Translations under genes and position numbers: made by a program
Shown here: positions 9,094 to 17,745 of the stretch, piece after piece
Position numbering within the stretch: position 1 is the first letter of the stretch
Layout: every line of letters starts with the position of its first letter
Assembly: GCF_011762485.1 (NCBI RefSeq)
Contig: NZ_JAAKGI010000003.1
Span: 124,001 to 188,000 of the forward strand
DNA: 64,000 nucleotides
Direction of reading: 5' to 3'
Source: Yeosuana marina
GTDB taxonomy: Bacteria > Bacteroidota > Bacteroidia > Flavobacteriales > Flavobacteriaceae
The notes under the pieces: generated by a model
What the model was told of the DNA's origin: nothing
The model's input: the letters and a program-made list of their open reading frames with translations, nothing else
Databases searched by the model: none

Positions 9094-10029
9094 ATGAAAA
9101 TCCTTCATCTAGATACAAACCATCAATTACTTCTAAATCAATTAAACGATTTGGGATTTCAAAACGACGAAGATTATTCATCTTCTAAAGAAGACATTGA
9201 AACCAAAATAAATCAATACGATGGTATCATTTTAAGAAGCCGATTCAGCATTGATAAACAATTTTTGGATGCAGCAACCAATCTCAAATTTATTGGAAGA
9301 GTAGGAGCTGGTTTAGAGAATATTGATTGCGCGTATGCCGAAGAAAAGCGAATTACTTTAATAGCCGCACCAGAAGGAAATAGAAATGCGGTTGGGGAGC
9401 ACGCTTTAGGGATGTTGTTATCATTATTCAACAAACTTAATAAAGCAGATGCTGAGGTAAGACAGGGCAAATGGCTTCGAGAAGATAACAGAGGTATTGA
9501 ATTGTATGGAAAAACAGTAGGCATTATTGGCTATGGAAATATGGGAAAATCCTTTGCTAGAAAGTTAAGAGGTTTCGATGTTGAGGTGTTGTGTTACGAT
9601 ATAAAACCGCATGTTGGTGACGAAAACGCTAAACAGGTATCGCTAAAAGAATTTCAAGAACAAGTTGAGGTTGTTAGTTTGCATACACCACAAACACCAT
9701 TAACCTTGAATATGATAAATACCAAATTTATCAACCAGTTTAAAAAGCCATTTTGGTTCTTAAATACGGCGCGTGGGAAAAGTGTGGTAACGGATGATGT
9801 AGTAGATGCTCTAAAATCTGGTAAAATTCTTGGTGCCGGATTAGATGTTTTAGAATATGAAAAGGCATCGTTTGAAAACTTATTTTCTTCAGAAATGCCT
9901 TATGCTTTTCAATATTTAATAAACGCTCAAAATGTAATTTTATCACCTCATGTTGCTGGTTGGACTATTGAAAGCAAAGAAAAACTAGCACAAACTATAG
10001 TAAATAAAATAAAAGCTAAATTTTGTTAA
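9094..10029 (+). CDS. D-isomer-specific 2-hydroxyacid dehydrogenase
   Basis: 311 residues; NAD-dependent reduction or oxidation of a 2-keto/2-hydroxy acid. Residues 1-95 form the substrate domain (DGIILRSRFSIDKQFLD). The Rossmann core has GKTVGIIGYGNMGKSFARKLRG. The catalytic Arg lies in LNTARGK, a Glu follows in the DVLEYEKASFENLF region, and the catalytic His lies in LSPHVAGWT. It resembles phosphoglycerate dehydrogenase (SerA-like) but lacks the C-terminal ACT domain, so the substrate stays open. It starts immediately after the cupin stop. Confidence 0.88.
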   Translation: MKILHLDTNHQLLLNQLNDLGFQNDEDYSSSKEDIETKINQYDGIILRSRFSIDKQFLDAATNLKFIGRVGAGLENIDCAYAEEKRITLIAAPEGNRNAVGEHALGMLLSLFNKLNKADAEVRQGKWLREDNRGIELYGKTVGIIGYGNMGKSFARKLRGFDVEVLCYDIKPHVGDENAKQVSLKEFQEQVEVVSLHTPQTPLTLNMINTKFINQFKKPFWFLNTARGKSVVTDDVVDALKSGKILGAGLDVLEYEKASFENLFSSEMPYAFQYLINAQNVILSPHVAGWTIESKEKLAQTIVNKIKAKFC

Positions 10030-10056
10030 TTTCTATTTATAGGTAGAAAGCTATTT

Positions 10057-11277
10057 CTAATATTCTGGATTTCCTACTTTACCCATAAAACAAATTGAAC
10101 CTGTTTCTTTTTCTGTTATTACGAATAGAAAAGGTTTGTTTAATAAAAATTGTTTTGACTCTCCTATTGATGTAGTTACTATACCCACAGCAGTAACTGC
10201 TGCCGCTTCAGTTCCCTTTTCATTAACATCGATAAAGGTTTTTTGTAATACAAATGAAATTTTAGTGTCCGTATTACTTAAATTACTAAAATTAGCATTA
10301 TTACTAAAAGCTATGCCTAAACCTAAGTTGGCAAGAGCATCGTTAAATTCCTTTTTAGAGGAAAATTTAAACTTAGGTAAGGTGATTTTAATATCTTGAA
10401 CTGTAAAGTTGTTCTGCCAATCTAACCAATTTTCACTGTTCATTATAGGCATAACATCATCAAACGTTTTGTTGGTATTAGGCAGTATTAGCGTCATGGA
10501 ATATTTATTGTTTTTATAAGGAAGTTCAACAGAAGAAAATATGTCGTTTGCCATATATTTTAAATCTTGTTGCATAGACATCATCTCAACTTGTTTCACA
10601 TTACCATTGGCTAGATGAAAAGATAATAGCTTGGTATTTTCTGTTTTAAAGCGAAACTCCCAATCACTTTTAAAATAAATGGCATTAATAGCATATAATA
10701 CTGCATCTGCCGAAATGTTATCTAAAATACTCGGTATTTTTCCATTGGTTTTATTGGATACCCAGTTGTTTATAGTTTTTAAGGTTTGGGGATCGTTAAA
10801 ATCTTTGTTTTGTACTTCTGCAAAATAATATGATTTATTTGTTGTCAAGAATGATTCCTTAACGGGAAAAGTATTTTTTATCCAAAGTGAATTAGCAATG
10901 TCAAAAGTTGTTCTAGAAGCTGTTCTAGTAAGGTTTTCTATAATGTTTTGGTTCACTAAATTGGTTTCTTCTATTGTAGTGTTTCCATAGTTAAACATAC
11001 TGGCAAAAGCCTGTTTAGTTTCTCCATCGGTACCGTTATACACCATACCTAAAGCCAAAGAAGCACTTACGGGAGAAATCATGAAATTATTTTCAGTTTC
11101 AGTTTGAGCAATTTCTTTATATAATGAAAACGCAAAATCATTATTTGCAGAAACAATTTGATGTCCTTTAGAAACAGTATCAAAAGGTATTAATGGTTCA
11201 TCATTAGAAGTGCTGCAAGATTGAAAAGTGATTACACAAATTAAAAAGGGAAGCAATAAAGTATGGTCTAATTTCAT
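10057..11277 (-). CDS. Serpin-family protease inhibitor, lipoprotein
   Basis: 406 residues. The lipoprotein signal MKLDHTLLLPFLICVITFQSC has its lipobox Cys at 21. The serpin fold follows: NDFAFSLYKEI, NNFMISPVSASLALGMVYNG, NNWVSNKTNGKI and a C-terminal KPFLFVITEKETGSICFMGKV. The reactive-centre hinge reads GTEAAAVTAVG, rich in small residues like inhibitory serpins, so it probably traps serine or cysteine proteases at the cell surface or in the periplasm. The target protease cannot be read from the loop. It stands alone, convergent with the dehydrogenase gene. Confidence 0.9.
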   Translation of the reverse strand: MKLDHTLLLPFLICVITFQSCSTSNDEPLIPFDTVSKGHQIVSANNDFAFSLYKEIAQTETENNFMISPVSASLALGMVYNGTDGETKQAFASMFNYGNTTIEETNLVNQNIIENLTRTASRTTFDIANSLWIKNTFPVKESFLTTNKSYYFAEVQNKDFNDPQTLKTINNWVSNKTNGKIPSILDNISADAVLYAINAIYFKSDWEFRFKTENTKLLSFHLANGNVKQVEMMSMQQDLKYMANDIFSSVELPYKNNKYSMTLILPNTNKTFDDVMPIMNSENWLDWQNNFTVQDIKITLPKFKFSSKKEFNDALANLGLGIAFSNNANFSNLSNTDTKISFVLQKTFIDVNEKGTEAAAVTAVGIVTTSIGESKQFLLNKPFLFVITEKETGSICFMGKVGNPEY

Positions 11278-11402
11278 AACTATTCAAGTTTCGATATTGT
11301 TTACAATTTTAAGATGCGAAAAGTATCAAAAGGTTGCGGTTAATGATAAGAAAAGTCCAATTGAAATTTTTTATTAACTTTAAAAATCTAAAAGATATCA
11401 AC

Positions 11403-11858
11403 ATGCAATACATAGCTAATTCTCCTGAAGACTACATAAAACAACTTTCTGAGGAGCGGCAACTAATCATTAGCAAACTTCGAAAAACAATTAAGGAACA
11501 TCTCCCAAAAGGTTTTGAGGAAACTATAAGTTATGGCATGATTGGTTATGTGGTTCCACATTCGATATATCCGGATGGTTACCATTGTAACCCAAAAGAA
11601 CCTTTGCCTTTTATGAGTTTTGCATCGCAAAAAAACTCAATAAACGTATACCATATGGGTCTGTATTCAAAAAAAGAATTATATGATTGGTTTGTTAGTG
11701 AATATCCAAAATATAGCAAAACTAAACTTGATATGGGTAAAAGCTGTATTCGATTTAAAAAGATAAATGACATACCTTTTGAATTAATTGGAGAATTGTC
11801 AAAGAAAATAAAGGTTCAAGAATGCGTTGATATTTACGAATCTGCAATCAAAAAATAA
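11403..11858 (+). CDS. DUF1801 domain protein
   Basis: 151 residues starting MQYIANSPEDYIKQLSEERQ. An upstream extension to 11334 is open but low in family-like character, so the ATG at 11403 is preferred. The conserved FEETISYGMIGYVVP and the later KKELYDWFVSEYP plus CIRFKKINDIPFELI match the DUF1801 (YdhG-like) family. These are small cytoplasmic proteins related to the frataxin-like fold, without a settled function. Two VOC-family genes follow on the same strand. Confidence 0.85.
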   Translation: MQYIANSPEDYIKQLSEERQLIISKLRKTIKEHLPKGFEETISYGMIGYVVPHSIYPDGYHCNPKEPLPFMSFASQKNSINVYHMGLYSKKELYDWFVSEYPKYSKTKLDMGKSCIRFKKINDIPFELIGELSKKIKVQECVDIYESAIKK

Positions 11859-11879
11859 TAATCAATAAAAACTTAAAAT

Positions 11880-12251
11880 ATGAAATTAGGAGCATTTTCA
11901 GCTAGTCTTAGTGTCAAGGACATTAAGGTATCAAAACAGTTTTACGAAACACTCGGGTTTAGTGTTTTTGCAGGAGATATTGATAAAAACTATCTCATTA
12001 TGAAAAATGGCAATGCGCTAATTGGTCTTTTTCAAGGTATGTTCGAACAAAATATTTTAACTTTCAATCCAGGGTGGGACGAAAATGCCAATAAAGTAGA
12101 ACCATTTGATGATGTAAGAGCCATTCAAAAGCACTTGCAAGAAAATAATATTAAACTAGAAAGAGAAACGGATGAAAACACTTCTGGACCTGCAAGTATA
12201 GTTATGTACGACCCTGATGGGAATACCATACTTATTGATCAACATGTATAA
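11880..12251 (+). CDS. VOC (glyoxalase/bleomycin-resistance) family protein
   Basis: 123 residues with a paired beta-alpha-beta-beta-beta fold: LSVKDIKVSKQFYETLGFSVF in the first module and MYDPDGNTILIDQHV in the second. Members are metal-dependent isomerases, dioxygenases or antibiotic-binding proteins; nothing here fixes the substrate. It starts 21 bases after the DUF1801 gene and is followed after 14 bases by a second VOC gene, so the three are probably one operon. Confidence 0.87.
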   Translation: MKLGAFSASLSVKDIKVSKQFYETLGFSVFAGDIDKNYLIMKNGNALIGLFQGMFEQNILTFNPGWDENANKVEPFDDVRAIQKHLQENNIKLERETDENTSGPASIVMYDPDGNTILIDQHV

Positions 12252-12265
12252 TAAAAAATCAAAAA

Positions 12266-12652
12266 ATGAAACATAGAGTAACAGGAATAGGAGGCTTGTT
12301 TTTTAAAACCAAGGACCCTAAGGCGACTAAAGATTGGTATAAGAAACATTTAGGATTTAATACCGATGATTATGGCTGTACCTTTAAGTGGAAAGACCAA
12401 GAGGGTAAAGAATGCACAACACAATGGAGCCCATTTCCAGATGACACTAACTATTTTAAGCCTTCAAAAAAGGACTTTATGTTTAACTATCGTGTTGAAA
12501 ACTTAAAAGAACTTTTAAAAGCCTTAAAAAAAGAAGGAGTTACTATTGTTGGAGATATTGAAGAATACGAGTATGGTAAATTTGGTTGGATACTCGATAA
12601 TGATGGCAATAAAATAGAGCTTTGGGAACCCATTGATACTCCTTTTTTGTAA
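12266..12652 (+). CDS. VOC family protein
   Basis: 128 residues with GIGGLFFKTKDPKATKDWY at the start, LGFNTDDYG, and the C-terminal DNDGNKIELWEP that usually supplies a metal-ligand Glu. It is not a close duplicate of the preceding VOC gene. It lies in the DUF1801-VOC-VOC run and its substrate is unknown. Confidence 0.87.
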   Translation: MKHRVTGIGGLFFKTKDPKATKDWYKKHLGFNTDDYGCTFKWKDQEGKECTTQWSPFPDDTNYFKPSKKDFMFNYRVENLKELLKALKKEGVTIVGDIEEYEYGKFGWILDNDGNKIELWEPIDTPFL

Positions 12653-12685
12653 CTTCGTCAATTATTTTTCAAAGCTTAAATACTA

Positions 12686-13450
12686 TTGACTTACATAGAG
12701 ATTCTCCAATCGTATCATTTATCATGGTTACAATGGGCAGCTATTGGTTTAGCTGTTTTTTTATTAGGGCTTTCAAAGGCAGGCATTAAAGGAATCGGGA
12801 TTATCCTTGTTGTGATTCTGGCTTTTGTTTTTGGTGAAAAAGAATCTACAGGCGTTTTATTACCTATGTTAATTAGTGCCGATATTTTAGCCGTTATTTA
12901 TTACAATCGGCATGCACAATGGAACTATATTTTCAAGCTGTTACCCATGATGATTGTTGGGGTTTTAGTTGGTGTTTGGTTAGGTAATGATATTTCTGAA
13001 GTATTGTTTAAACGATTAATGGCTATTATCATTATTGGATCTGTAATCCTTATGTTTTTATCTGAACAAAGAAAGTCAACTGCCGTACCAAAAAACAAAA
13101 TAGTGTCTTGGATAGCGGGTTTTTTAGCAGGGTTTACCACTATGATAGGTAATTTGGCCGGACCCGTTTCAAACGTGTATTTTCTTGCAATGCGATTTCC
13201 TAAAAATGAGTTTATAGGAACAGCGGCCTGGTTATTTTTTATCATCAATGTATTTAAATTACCATTTCATATGTTTGTTTGGAAAACGGTAACCGTAAAC
13301 ACCTTAGTTTTAAATTCGGTTATGATACCAATTGTTGTCATAGGTTTTTTTGTAGGAGTCTCTATTGTAAAACTAATTTCAAATTTGAACTACCGTCGTT
13401 TTATTTTAATAGTCACTGCTATTGGGGGTGTTATTTTATTTTTAAGATAA
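12686..13450 (+). CDS. TauE/SafE family membrane transporter
   Basis: 254 residues with about eight hydrophobic segments and the family pattern LGLSKAGIKGIG near residue 28 and GFLAGFTTMIGNLAGPVSNVY in the second half, the two inverted repeats of TauE/SafE carriers. These export or import sulfite, sulfonates or other small organic anions; the substrate here is not determined. The start is TTG at 12686 because no ATG precedes the first membrane segment. It lies 33 bases after the second VOC gene. Confidence 0.88.
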   Translation: MTYIEILQSYHLSWLQWAAIGLAVFLLGLSKAGIKGIGIILVVILAFVFGEKESTGVLLPMLISADILAVIYYNRHAQWNYIFKLLPMMIVGVLVGVWLGNDISEVLFKRLMAIIIIGSVILMFLSEQRKSTAVPKNKIVSWIAGFLAGFTTMIGNLAGPVSNVYFLAMRFPKNEFIGTAAWLFFIINVFKLPFHMFVWKTVTVNTLVLNSVMIPIVVIGFFVGVSIVKLISNLNYRRFILIVTAIGGVILFLR

Positions 13451-13505
13451 AATTTAGAAACGATTTTTTTATTACTTTTAAATTTCAAACCAAAATAAAA
13501 CCATC

Positions 13506-13886
13506 ATGTCAGAAGAAAAAAATTTTAGTGACGACCTTAAAGATAAGGCAAAAGAATTCACTGAAGATGCCAAGGAAACAGCTTCAGAGTTTGCAGAAAA
13601 TGCAAAACAAACATTTACTGATAGTAACAAGAAAATTTTAGCAGGCGTTCTTGCTATTTTATTGGGAATATTTGGGGTTCACAAGTTTATATTAGGATAT
13701 ACTAAAGAAGGAGCTATTTTATTGGGCATTACATTAATAGGAATTGTGCTTTCTTGTGTTGGTGTTGGTGTTTTTTTAGTTTGGGGAGTAAGTATAATTG
13801 GTCTTGTTGAAGGAATTATTTATTTGACTAAATCTGATGAAGAATTTTATAATACCTACCAAGTTGGCAAGAAACCTTGGTTTTAA
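13506..13886 (+). CDS. TM2 domain membrane protein
   Basis: 126 residues. The N-terminal 38 residues are charged and helical (DLKDKAKEFTEDAKETASEF, resembling a stress-protein amphipathic repeat). A TM2 domain follows, with GVLAILLGIFGVHKFILGYTKEG and a second hydrophobic hairpin ending WGVSIIGLVEGIIYLT. Small inner-membrane protein of unknown role. A strong bidirectional terminator follows. Confidence 0.85.
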   Translation: MSEEKNFSDDLKDKAKEFTEDAKETASEFAENAKQTFTDSNKKILAGVLAILLGIFGVHKFILGYTKEGAILLGITLIGIVLSCVGVGVFLVWGVSIIGLVEGIIYLTKSDEEFYNTYQVGKKPWF

Positions 13887-13905
13887 TAAATTAGATAGGT
13901 ATAAT

Positions 13906-13937
13906 AAAAAAGCCCAAAATCAGTTTTGGGCTTTTTT
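13906..13937. terminator. Bidirectional intrinsic terminator
   Basis: Near-perfect hairpin with arms AAAAAGCCCAAAA and TTTTGGGCTTTTT and a four-base loop. It lies between the convergent TM2 and acyltransferase genes and gives a T-run on both strands. Confidence 0.85.
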
Positions 13938-13958
13938 ATTGTATTTTTTCTTTTAAAC

Positions 13959-15830
13959 CTAAGAATTCTCTTCTGAGTTCTCTGTAAACTTACGCTCTAA
14001 TTCTGCTTGAAACTCTTCCATAACGGGTTTCACAGTACTTTCTGGTAAGTCGGCAATTTTAATGTACATCAAGCCATCTACAGAGTTATTAAACAAAGGG
14101 TCTACATTAAAGGCTACTAAGCGTGCATTTTGTTTAATATATTTTTTAAGAAGAACAGGTAAGCGTAAGGCTCCTGGTTCTACTTCGTCAATAATTTTGT
14201 CAAACTTATTTAAATCGGCTTCGGTTTCATCAAAAACAAAATCTTTATCAGCATCTTTAAGTTTTACTTTAAACTCTTTTTTAGGATGTACATATTGTGC
14301 TAAATAGGGATCGTAGTAATGAGATTTCATAAACTCAATCATCAACGATTTAGAGAAGTTAGAAAACTGATTACTAATACTAACACCACCAATTAAAAAG
14401 TTATGTTCTGGAAAACGCAATGTGGTGTGCACAATACCTTTCCAAAGTAAAAATAGCGGCATGGGTTTTTGCTGATACTCTTTAATAATGAAAGCACGCC
14501 CCATTTCAATAGATTGGCTCATCATTTTATAAAGCTCTGGCTCAAACCTAAAAAGATCTTGAAGGTAAAACCCATCTATACCAAATTCTGCAAATATTTT
14601 TGAACCAAGTCCCATTCTATAGGCGCCTGCAATTAATTGGGCGTCGTTATCCCACAAAAACATATGGTGATAATAGGTGTCAAAAGTATCAAGGTCTATT
14701 GCTTCATTAGTACCTTCACCAACTTCTCTAAAGGTTATTTCACGCAGTCTTCCTATTTCTCTTAATATATTAGGGAGTTGATCCGCTTGCGCTAAAAACA
14801 CCTCATAGTTTTTACTTTGTAATAACCTGCAATCGTCTTGTCTAAGTTTTTCAACTTCTTTAGCCATTAATTCTGGTGCAATAGGCGTTACAATACGCTT
14901 AGGTATTTTATGAGCTTTTAGAGAGGACGAGAGGTTATCTAATATTTTAGATTTGCTTTCAAACGCATTGGAAAGCATATAAGTTTTTCGTCTTAAAAAA
15001 TCGCAAAAATCTTCAAGTGATGCATGCTCTTTTTGATCGGCAACCGAAATAGGTTTTCCAATTCTAACTTTAATAACACGACGCCTTTGCGTTAATAATT
15101 CTGATGGTAATTTAGCGGTTCTTAAGGTGTCACTAATTTTAGAAAGTTTATAAAAAAGCCGACTATTTTTGGCATGAAAATAAATAGGAACAACGGGAAC
15201 TTCAGCTTTTTTAACCAATTTCATAGCGGCTTCTTCCCAGGGTCTATCAACTACCAACTTGCCATCTCGGTAGGTTGATACTTCACCAGCTGGAAAAATA
15301 CCAAGCGGATGACCTTCTTTTAGATGTAATAACGAATTTTTAAAACCAGAAATGCTTGACTTTGCATCTTTCCTGTCTTCAAAAGGATTAACAGGCATGA
15401 TGAATGGTTTTAAAGGCTCAATTCTATGTAGCAGAAAATTGGCTATTATTTTAAAATCCTTGCGTTGCTCAAGCATTAACTTTAATAGCAAAATACCATC
15501 AATTCCTCCTAATGGATGATTGGAAATAGTAATGTAAGCACCATCTTTTGGCAGTCGTTTTAAATCTTCTTCTGGGATTTCAAATTTTATTTCAAAATCA
15601 TCCAAAATACTATTTAAAAACGTAAGATCTGTAAGGTGTTTATTGCGTTTATAAATTTTGTTAAGTGTAGATATTTTTAACAACTTAATAAGAAGCCAAC
15701 CAATAAAAGTGCCAATGAAGCCGTAGTTATCAATATTTATAACTTTAGCAACTTCTTTTGCAGAAACTAAACCGGTATCAACTTTTTTGGACATCCCTAC
15801 AAACCTAATCAATTTTTTTATTTTTTTCAC
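13959..15830 (-). CDS. Bifunctional acyltransferase, PlsC domain plus OlsB-like GNAT domain
   Basis: 623 residues. The N-terminal half is a lysophospholipid/lyso-lipid O-acyltransferase domain with the HX4D motif as NHPLGGID (His105, Asp111) and a FPAGEVS motif near 179. The C-terminal half (about 310-520) is a GNAT domain like the N-acyltransferase of ornithine-lipid synthesis (GAYRMGLGSKIF, FLIGGVSISNQF). This two-domain order matches the OlsF type of amino-acid-lipid synthase described in Serratia and Flavobacterium, so ornithine or glycine lipid formation is a reasonable inference. No signal peptide; probably membrane-associated. Confidence 0.85.
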   Translation of the reverse strand: MKKIKKLIRFVGMSKKVDTGLVSAKEVAKVINIDNYGFIGTFIGWLLIKLLKISTLNKIYKRNKHLTDLTFLNSILDDFEIKFEIPEEDLKRLPKDGAYITISNHPLGGIDGILLLKLMLEQRKDFKIIANFLLHRIEPLKPFIMPVNPFEDRKDAKSSISGFKNSLLHLKEGHPLGIFPAGEVSTYRDGKLVVDRPWEEAAMKLVKKAEVPVVPIYFHAKNSRLFYKLSKISDTLRTAKLPSELLTQRRRVIKVRIGKPISVADQKEHASLEDFCDFLRRKTYMLSNAFESKSKILDNLSSSLKAHKIPKRIVTPIAPELMAKEVEKLRQDDCRLLQSKNYEVFLAQADQLPNILREIGRLREITFREVGEGTNEAIDLDTFDTYYHHMFLWDNDAQLIAGAYRMGLGSKIFAEFGIDGFYLQDLFRFEPELYKMMSQSIEMGRAFIIKEYQQKPMPLFLLWKGIVHTTLRFPEHNFLIGGVSISNQFSNFSKSLMIEFMKSHYYDPYLAQYVHPKKEFKVKLKDADKDFVFDETEADLNKFDKIIDEVEPGALRLPVLLKKYIKQNARLVAFNVDPLFNNSVDGLMYIKIADLPESTVKPVMEEFQAELERKFTENSEENS

Positions 15831-15895
15831 TCAAATTATATAGCAAACGCATTACTAAATCAGTTAAAATTTACTTCAGTTATATTTTTAAAATA

Positions 15896-17146
15896 TTATT
15901 GTGTCACTATTTGAATGGTTCCTTGTGTTAACTGTTTAAGTAATATTGTTTTACCTTGTTCTAATTGCTGAATGGCTTTATCGTTATAATTTCTTATTGT
16001 ATAAAGCGATACATTTTCTTGGCAACTAACTTTAAATTTTGCTTTTAAATGCTGCAGTAGTTTATCAAGATTATTATACATATTGTCAACACAAACAGAA
16101 AAACTTATAGCCGAATTTTGAATGACATCTACTTTCATTTTATATAAATGAAGTAAGCTAAATATCTCGCTAATATTTTCTTCAACAATGTATGAGAAAT
16201 TTAAAGAAGACAAAGAGATTAATACTTGATTTTTTTTGACTATAAAACAAGGGATATCAGGTTCAAGCGCTGTGCCTTTTCCAACTTTAGTGCCCGATTT
16301 TTCAGGGTTTAAAAACGACTTTACGTACAACGGAATTTCCTTGCCTTGCAATGGTTGCAAGGTTTTTGGATGAATAACAGAAGCGCCATAAAAAGCGAGT
16401 TCAATGGCTTCTCTGTAAGATATCATATTAAGTAATTGTGCATTTTCAAAATAACGAGGGTCGGCGTTTAAAACACCTGGAACATCTTTCCAAATTGTAA
16501 CGCTTTCTGCATTTAAACAATAAGCAAAAATGGCAGCAGTATAATCACTACCTTCTCTACCGAGAGTGGTTGTGAAATTGTTGGCATCGCTCCCTAAAAA
16601 ACCTTGCGTTATGTTTAACGTAAAGGTGTTGAATTTCGTTGTTATTAAATGCTGTGTATCTTCCCAATTTACGTTGGACCGTCTGTAATAGTTATCAGTT
16701 TTAATATATTCTCTAACATCTAACCAGGTGTTTTTTAACCCTATATCGTTTAAGTAATGACTAATAATAAGGGTGGAAACTAATTCTCCAAACCCTACAA
16801 TTTGGTCATAAACAAAATTATAATCCGGCGATTTATTGCTATCTAAAAAACGATTTAACTCATCAAATAAATTAGATACATTTTTAAAAACAGCATGATG
16901 TTCATTGTCAAATAAATCTAAAAGAATTGAGTTATGGTATTTTTTAACCTCTTGTAATGAGCTTTGTAATTCGGCTTTATTGTTAAAATAGTTATTAATA
17001 ACAACTTCTAAGGCATTGGTAGTTTTTCCCATAGCCGAAACCACTACTAAGGTATTATTGTAGCCTACTTTTTGCAATACTGAAGCTAAGTTTTTAACTC
17101 CATTGGCATCTTTTACAGAGGCGCCACCAAATTTAAATACTTGCAT
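15896..17146 (-). CDS. Aspartate kinase
   Basis: 416 residues; phosphorylates aspartate at the entry to lysine, threonine and methionine synthesis. Starts MQVFKFGGASVKD (kinase P-loop-like KFGGxSV), then GEL(V)STLIISHYL, GFLGSDANNFTTTLGREGSDYTA and WKDVPGVLNADPR. The C-terminal 120 residues form a regulatory ACT-type region. The reading frame is open upstream to 17260, but that part is the other frame of the GNAT gene. The ATG at 17146 overlaps the GNAT stop by one base (TAATG), so the two are translationally coupled. Monofunctional: no homoserine dehydrogenase domain. Confidence 0.93.
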   Translation of the reverse strand: MQVFKFGGASVKDANGVKNLASVLQKVGYNNTLVVVSAMGKTTNALEVVINNYFNNKAELQSSLQEVKKYHNSILLDLFDNEHHAVFKNVSNLFDELNRFLDSNKSPDYNFVYDQIVGFGELVSTLIISHYLNDIGLKNTWLDVREYIKTDNYYRRSNVNWEDTQHLITTKFNTFTLNITQGFLGSDANNFTTTLGREGSDYTAAIFAYCLNAESVTIWKDVPGVLNADPRYFENAQLLNMISYREAIELAFYGASVIHPKTLQPLQGKEIPLYVKSFLNPEKSGTKVGKGTALEPDIPCFIVKKNQVLISLSSLNFSYIVEENISEIFSLLHLYKMKVDVIQNSAISFSVCVDNMYNNLDKLLQHLKAKFKVSCQENVSLYTIRNYNDKAIQQLEQGKTILLKQLTQGTIQIVTQ

Positions 17147-17625
17147 TATAGCTTTGATATATAATTTTTTATAGCTTGTTCGTTGAGATGAACTACATTC
17201 CAATCGCGCATCACATTGGCCCCATTTTTTTCGTAAAAAATAATGGCTGGTTCGTTCCAATCAAGGACTTCCCAGTTAATACGTCTTACTCCTAAAGAGT
17301 AACCGTATTTTACAACTTCATCTAATAATTTAGACCCAATTCCTGAACCTCTCATAGCTTCACTTACAATTAAATCTTCAAGATGTAATGCTTTTCCTTT
17401 CCAGGTTGAATATCTAAAGTAAACCAACGCCATACCTTCAATTTTGTTATTTACCTCGGCTACAAAACAATGAAAAGCAGGATTTTCACCAAAACCGTCT
17501 TGTTCTAAATCGCTCACGGTTACTTCAACAGCATCGGCTTCTTTTTCAAAGATTGCTAGCTCATGAATTAAATTGAGAACTTGGGGCATATCTTGCTTGG
17601 TTGCGTTTCTAATAGTAAAATTCAT
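17146..17625 (-). CDS. GNAT family N-acetyltransferase, diamine-acetyltransferase-like
   Basis: 159 residues with full GNAT motifs: IRNATKQDMPQVLNLIHELA, a central LEDLIVSEAMRGSGIGSKLL (acetyl-CoA pyrophosphate loop R-G-S-G-I-G) and NEPAIIFYEKNGA. This pattern is close to the spermidine/thialysine acetyltransferase subgroup. Its stop overlaps the aspartokinase start as TAATG, which suggests one operon and perhaps a lysine-related amine substrate; that last step is inference. Confidence 0.88.
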   Translation of the reverse strand: MNFTIRNATKQDMPQVLNLIHELAIFEKEADAVEVTVSDLEQDGFGENPAFHCFVAEVNNKIEGMALVYFRYSTWKGKALHLEDLIVSEAMRGSGIGSKLLDEVVKYGYSLGVRRINWEVLDWNEPAIIFYEKNGANVMRDWNVVHLNEQAIKNYISKL

Positions 17626-17745
17626 AGTGTTTAATTTGATTCAAAGATAGGGTAAAGTTCTTTATTTATAAATGTGATAAATATGCTAAAACGTTGTAGT
17701 TTGTTTAAAAATGCTAGATATTTGTACAAAACAAACTAAAAGGAT

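Noticed and set aside
13279..13641. Open frame of 120 codons overlapping the TauE/SafE and TM2 genes
   Set aside because: It is in another frame across two well-supported genes and has low-complexity K/F composition.
17147..17260. Upstream extension of aspartokinase by 38 residues
   Set aside because: That stretch is the alternative frame of the GNAT gene; the enzyme family begins at MQVFKFGG.
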